From an uncultured Eubacteriales bacterium (GTDB lineage Bacteria; Bacillota; Clostridia; Monoglobales; UMGS1388): a stretch of 10,199 nt of DNA. Of the stretch, positions 7,220-10,199 are shown in pieces (positions within the stretch are counted from its first letter, which is position 1; every line of letters begins with the position of its first letter). The position numbers and the translations under genes are program-made. The DNA lies in the NCBI GenBank assembly GCA_900551345.1, contig URVP01000039.1, positions 1 through 10,199 on the forward strand, read 5' to 3'. The notes under the pieces were generated by a model, which saw nothing but the letters and a program-made list of their open reading frames with translations, searched no databases and was not told the origin of the DNA.

Positions 7220-8797
7220 TTACTGCCGCAGCCTAAAGGTTTTAGGAGCCATGCGGTATACAAGAATACAGGCTGCAATACAGTACAGCACGCAGAAAGT
7301 AATAGCAAATGAACCGAATATAATCGTAGGCATTCTGACTTGCATCATATAGTAGCAGACAAAATATGTAGCTACTTTTACAATCTGATACATTCCGCTT
7401 TTCATTTCTGATGCGGCATTATAGGGCTGCATCAGATAATAAATGGTTAAATAATGAACTGAGAAGAATGCACTCATGCACAAAATCGATATTATTATTA
7501 CAGCATAATTCACAGGATTATCCGTTCCGCCGGTTATAAAAAGCAGAAGGGACATTCCTGGACCTATTACGGCAGCAGGCAGTGCATTGATTTTTATTAT
7601 CTCTCTTAACCGTATTGAAAACAGTCTTAATATCATACCCGGCTGTTTATAGAAAGAGTATGTTAAAAGACTGTGATCACAGTTCATAAACAGAGCTTGT
7701 GTAAATGAAGTGCCCCGATTGATCATATACATAATAAATACAAAATACGGTAGCCAGTTTAATATCAGACCATTTGTTTTTTCCTTTAAATTTGGGAATA
7801 AAAACACTGCAATAATCATACCTGCCGTCACAACAATACAGGTGTATGTAATCGTTTTTGATGCACTCCACAGAATGTCCTTATGTCTTTTAACAAAAAG
7901 GTCGTTTAAATATTCAAATCCTCTCCGGCTGCTCGTAATGTTTTTGTCGTCAGATATATGTTTTTCCGTCTGTTTTTTGAGAACCTGTTCTTTGCTGCTT
8001 CCTGAAAACGGCATGCTCTGTCTGAATAAGTCCCTGAATATTTCCTTGTATTCATTAAACTTAAATACTTTAAATGCGCTGAAAATACCTAAGGGAATAA
8101 AAACTATAAATAATGATATGCTTATAGTTTTGGGCACTGCCAGATTAATTGCCGGCAAACCTCCTGATAGTATAATCATCAATGCAACATAAGCCCACAA
8201 TAATTTCCCAAGTTTATTTTCATTGTAGGCGAACCCTCGCTTTTCATAATCCCAAAGAGAAGATGCTGCTACAAGGAGTTTCAGTCCGGCAATTGAAAAG
8301 GGAAGTATAAAGCACAGCCACAAAGGCAGTCCAAAAAGCGATTTAAAAAAAAGGGTAAAAGGCATAAATCCGACTATCACCTTTAGTATGGCATAACTGT
8401 AATCTGTCAAAACATACTGTTTTGCGTCCATGCGCATAAGAAATATGGCATAGTATTTCTCCTTGCCGGGGTTAAACAATTTGGTATTTAAAAATGCACC
8501 GATTAAGGTAAGAAACAGGAAAATGTGCAAAAATAATTCGTTTTTTGCAGAATAATTGTCGTATCCAGTTACGGTAACTATATAAATACATATCAGATAT
8601 ATAAATTTGCCCAAAAATGTGGATAGAATTTCCCATATTACCGAAAGGACATTTGCCAAAAGTTTAAGTCCCTTTGAGCCGTATAGCCCTGAAGGTAGTA
8701 TCTTTTTCAGTAATGGAATTTGCTTTAATGAATACAAAATGCTGTTTACCCGATATGTATTTTTGAGTGCAAAGGAGATTTTTATCGTTCTATTCAT
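7220..8797 (-). CDS. ABC transporter permease, about 12 membrane segments
   Basis: This is the membrane subunit of an ABC exporter, 525 residues from ATG 8797. That start is preferred over ATG 8803 because GGGAGG (8804-8809) touches the 8803 codon but lies an ideal 6 nt before 8797. About 12 hydrophobic segments fall in two groups, roughly 50-243 and 318-514. They are split by a charged, probably cytoplasmic loop at about 244-312, so it reads as a duplicated six-plus-six permease. There is no large extracellular domain of the FtsX/MacB type and no fused ATPase. The start overlaps the end of the ATPase gene by 8 nt (ATGAATAG), indicating translational coupling. The substrate is unknown; exporters of this layout in Firmicutes handle peptides, antibiotics or lipids, and nothing here selects among them. 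The family assignment rests on topology and its ATPase neighbour rather than a sequence motif. Confidence 0.85.
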   Translation of the reverse strand: MNRTIKISFALKNTYRVNSILYSLKQIPLLKKILPSGLYGSKGLKLLANVLSVIWEILSTFLGKFIYLICIYIVTVTGYDNYSAKNELFLHIFLFLTLIGAFLNTKLFNPGKEKYYAIFLMRMDAKQYVLTDYSYAILKVIVGFMPFTLFFKSLFGLPLWLCFILPFSIAGLKLLVAASSLWDYEKRGFAYNENKLGKLLWAYVALMIILSGGLPAINLAVPKTISISLFIVFIPLGIFSAFKVFKFNEYKEIFRDLFRQSMPFSGSSKEQVLKKQTEKHISDDKNITSSRRGFEYLNDLFVKRHKDILWSASKTITYTCIVVTAGMIIAVFLFPNLKEKTNGLILNWLPYFVFIMYMINRGTSFTQALFMNCDHSLLTYSFYKQPGMILRLFSIRLREIIKINALPAAVIGPGMSLLLFITGGTDNPVNYAVIIISILCMSAFFSVHYLTIYYLMQPYNAASEMKSGMYQIVKVATYFVCYYMMQVRMPTIIFGSFAITFCVLYCIAACILVYRMAPKTFRLRQ

Positions 8798-9509
8798 TTG
8801 CATCCTCCCGCAAAGCCTCTATAATTCTGTCCTTAAACTCTTTGTTGTCGAGATTTGCCTTTTCCACAAGCTCCAGTTCACCGTGACTTAAAAGTACAAT
8901 ATCATCGCATAAATCAAGTGCAAGGTCAAGTATATGTGTTGAGAAAATAATAATTCTGTTTTCCTTGAGGCTTCTGAGCATATTTTTCATTTCCTCGGCT
9001 ACAACAACATCCAAGGATGTTAATGGTTCGTCAAGGAGGAGGATATTAGGCCTTGCGATAATGTTTACAAGCATCTGCATTTTATTTTTCATACCGTGGG
9101 AATAGTCTTTTAAAAGCTTGTCCCGATCCTGATGTGCAATGCTCATATAATCAAAATATTCGTCAATGGTTTTTTTATTCTGAACATTTTTTTCGTTTAT
9201 TTCAATAAAAAATTTTAGAAATTCACGGCCGGTTAAAAATTCTGGCACTGTAGGGGTTGAAAGAACATAACCTATATCTTCGGCTTTTATATCCCTTCTT
9301 ATTCCGTTTTCCTCCAGATAAAAACAGCCGCTGTCAGCATTAAGGTCACGGTTAATGCAGTTGAAAAGTGTGGTTTTGCCTGCTCCGTTTCGTCCCAGCA
9401 GTCCATAAATCTTTCCTTCATAAAAGGTAAAATCAATGTTTCGCAGTACTTCTTTTTTTTCAAAATGTTTTGACAGGTGTTCAATTGTAAATTTTGTTTT
9501 GCAATCCAT
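8790..9509 (-). CDS. ABC transporter ATP-binding protein
   Basis: This 239-residue cytoplasmic ATPase powers the exporter whose permease gene overlaps its 3' end. The motifs in order are Walker A GRNGAGKT (39-46), a Q-loop region near residue 80-90 (GYVLSTPTVPEFLTGREFL) with no obvious Gln, signature YSHGMKNKM (136-144) in place of LSGGQ, Walker B ILLLDEP (156-162), a D-loop SLD, and switch His H192 in FSTHILD. The YSHGM signature and the short length are typical of ABC-2 type exporter ATPases. All catalytic residues are present. The ATG at 9509 is preceded by a modest GTGAG ribosome binding site 8 nt upstream. A terminator for the preceding lipoprotein gene lies 43 nt upstream, so this gene should begin a transcription unit, yet I see no good promoter in that gap. 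Confidence 0.95.
   Translation of the reverse strand: MDCKTKFTIEHLSKHFEKKEVLRNIDFTFYEGKIYGLLGRNGAGKTTLFNCINRDLNADSGCFYLEENGIRRDIKAEDIGYVLSTPTVPEFLTGREFLKFFIEINEKNVQNKKTIDEYFDYMSIAHQDRDKLLKDYSHGMKNKMQMLVNIIARPNILLLDEPLTSLDVVVAEEMKNMLRSLKENRIIIFSTHILDLALDLCDDIVLLSHGELELVEKANLDNKEFKDRIIEALREDANE
8804..8809 (-). promoter_or_regulatory. Ribosome binding site that sets the permease start
   Basis: GGGAGG on the minus strand lies inside the last codons of the ATPase gene. It abuts the ATG at 8803 with no spacing but is 6 nt from the ATG at 8797, so the second Met is the likely start. Confidence 0.7.
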
Positions 9510-9551
9510 TTGATAAAACTCACTTTCTGTTTTATTGCATTATGTAACTAT

Positions 9552-9597
9552 AAAAAGCAGGGCAACCGGCTGCTTAAAACCGTTACCGTGCCCTGCT
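9552..9597 (-). terminator. Rho-independent terminator after the lipoprotein gene
   Basis: AGCAGGGCA and TGCCCTGCT form a perfect 9-bp GC-rich stem (9589-9597 with 9556-9564) around a 24-nt loop. On the minus strand the stem runs directly into TTTTTATAG. The lipoprotein stop codon lies 22 nt upstream. The plus strand also has five Ts shortly after the stem, but no plus-strand gene ends here. Confidence 0.85.
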
Positions 9598-9619
9598 ACT
9601 TTTTGATATATCTCCCGGA

Positions 9620-10199
9620 TTATTCTTCGTTTCTGTTATCCTTTAATTGCATGTGGGTAATGGTGCTTTCGCCGCCGTAATTGTTGGATGTTATAATAAA
9701 AAGATAGGGTGCTGTAACACTTGTTGTCTGGTCGGGATTTTTAATAAGCTCGCCGTTTTCGTCTGCGGCAAAGGTCATTCTGTAAAATCCGATGTCCTCT
9801 TGTACTTCCTCATAATATTCTTCTTTATCCACATTTTTCTTAAGTTCATCTATACTCATTCCTATTTGCGCATCAGCGTAACCGGTGTAATCTTCGCCGG
9901 TTATGGTAATCATGTTGACAGTTTCATCAAGGTATATGGTTAATCCTTCATATTTTAACGAATAATTACCCGAACTTTCAGCTTCGCCCAGAGATTTTTC
10001 CACAGCTTCTCTGTTGTCGCCCACACTTACAACTGCCTTGTCCGATTTGTAAACCGAAAGAATTTTTGCATTCTCAACAGCCGATTCAAGCTCCTGCTGA
10101 GGATTTTTGGTCTCTACTGTTTCCTTGCCGCTTTCGGTTTTGGGCTCTTCCTTTTTGCTGCATGAGGCAAAGGAAAGACAAAGGCTCAATGCCATAAGC
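9620..10199 (-). CDS. Lipoprotein with two diverged alpha/beta repeats, 5' end missing
   Basis: The reading frame runs off the right edge of the window. An ATG at 10195 is in frame, but the codon before it (Leu) continues a hydrophobic stretch, so the true start is probably outside. The visible part ends a lipoprotein signal (ALSLCLSFASC) with the modified Cys at 10160-10162. After it come SKKEE and a polar, charged linker, giving a mature protein of 180 residues held to the outer face of the membrane. Counting from that Cys, residues 43-88 (AVVSVGDNREAVEKSLGEAE, then YEGLTIYLDETVNMITI) and 98-173 (AQIGMSIDELKKNV, ending ITHMQL) look like two copies of a G-x-(S/N)-x-(D/E)-x-(V/L) helix followed by strands. 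This pattern recalls BamE/SmpA-like folds in Firmicute lipoproteins. The function is unknown. A terminator separates it from the ABC genes, so a functional link with them is only suggested by position. Confidence 0.75.
   Translation of the reverse strand, partial: LMALSLCLSFASCSKKEEPKTESGKETVETKNPQQELESAVENAKILSVYKSDKAVVSVGDNREAVEKSLGEAESSGNYSLKYEGLTIYLDETVNMITITGEDYTGYADAQIGMSIDELKKNVDKEEYYEEVQEDIGFYRMTFAADENGELIKNPDQTTSVTAPYLFIITSNNYGGESTITHMQLKDNRNEE

Noticed and set aside
8795..8803. ATG 8803 as the permease start
   Set aside because: The GGGAGG ribosome binding site directly abuts it with no spacing; ATG 8797 has 6 nt.
1..10199. Mobile element, CRISPR array, toxin-antitoxin or phage-defence system
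   Set aside because: I saw no repeat array, transposase, integrase, nuclease or paired small genes. The gene content is ordinary housekeeping and envelope functions.

Overview
The window looks like chromosomal DNA from a fermentative, low-to-moderate GC Firmicute of the class Clostridia. The evidence is Gram-positive-type signal peptides and lipoprotein signals, purine-rich Shine-Dalgarno sites (GGAGG, AAAGGA, GGGAGG), a secreted CtpA protease with a peptidoglycan-binding tail, a lipoprotein-type GH3 hexosaminidase, and one sigma-A promoter of near-consensus sequence. No rRNA, tRNA, CRISPR array, insertion sequence, integrase or phage gene was seen. I assign no species.

Left half, plus strand (1-4432): the 3' end of argS (arginyl-tRNA synthetase) is followed after 13 nt by a secreted protein with a degenerate S-layer-homology-like N-terminus. 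After 23 nt comes an S41 carboxyl-terminal processing protease (signal peptide, PDZ domain, Ser-Lys protease domain, peptidoglycan-binding domain). These may be co-transcribed from upstream. A 78-nt gap then holds a strong promoter and a large interrupted inverted repeat in front of a citrate synthase gene, which is followed by a GNAT acetyltransferase with its own good ribosome binding site.

A bidirectional terminator at 4506-4549 separates these genes from a run of minus-strand genes. Read in their own direction (right to left) they are: a partial lipoprotein that runs off the right edge and ends in a terminator; an ABC exporter pair (ATPase, then a 12-segment permease overlapping it by 8 nt); an SDR-family reductase; and a two-domain GH3 beta-N-acetylhexosaminidase lipoprotein with a possible promoter of its own.

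Several products act at the cell envelope (SLH-like protein, CtpA, GH3 enzyme, ABC exporter, lipoprotein), while citrate synthase, the SDR and the GNAT are cytoplasmic. I found no convincing undescribed multi-gene system. The most interesting signal is non-coding: the structure at 2456-2505 upstream of citrate synthase. The promoter -10 box lies in its left arm and the Shine-Dalgarno in its right arm. RNA started at the local promoter would have an open ribosome binding site, whereas RNA reading through from ctpA would fold it away. The inner palindrome is also centred on the predicted transcription start, as an operator could be.
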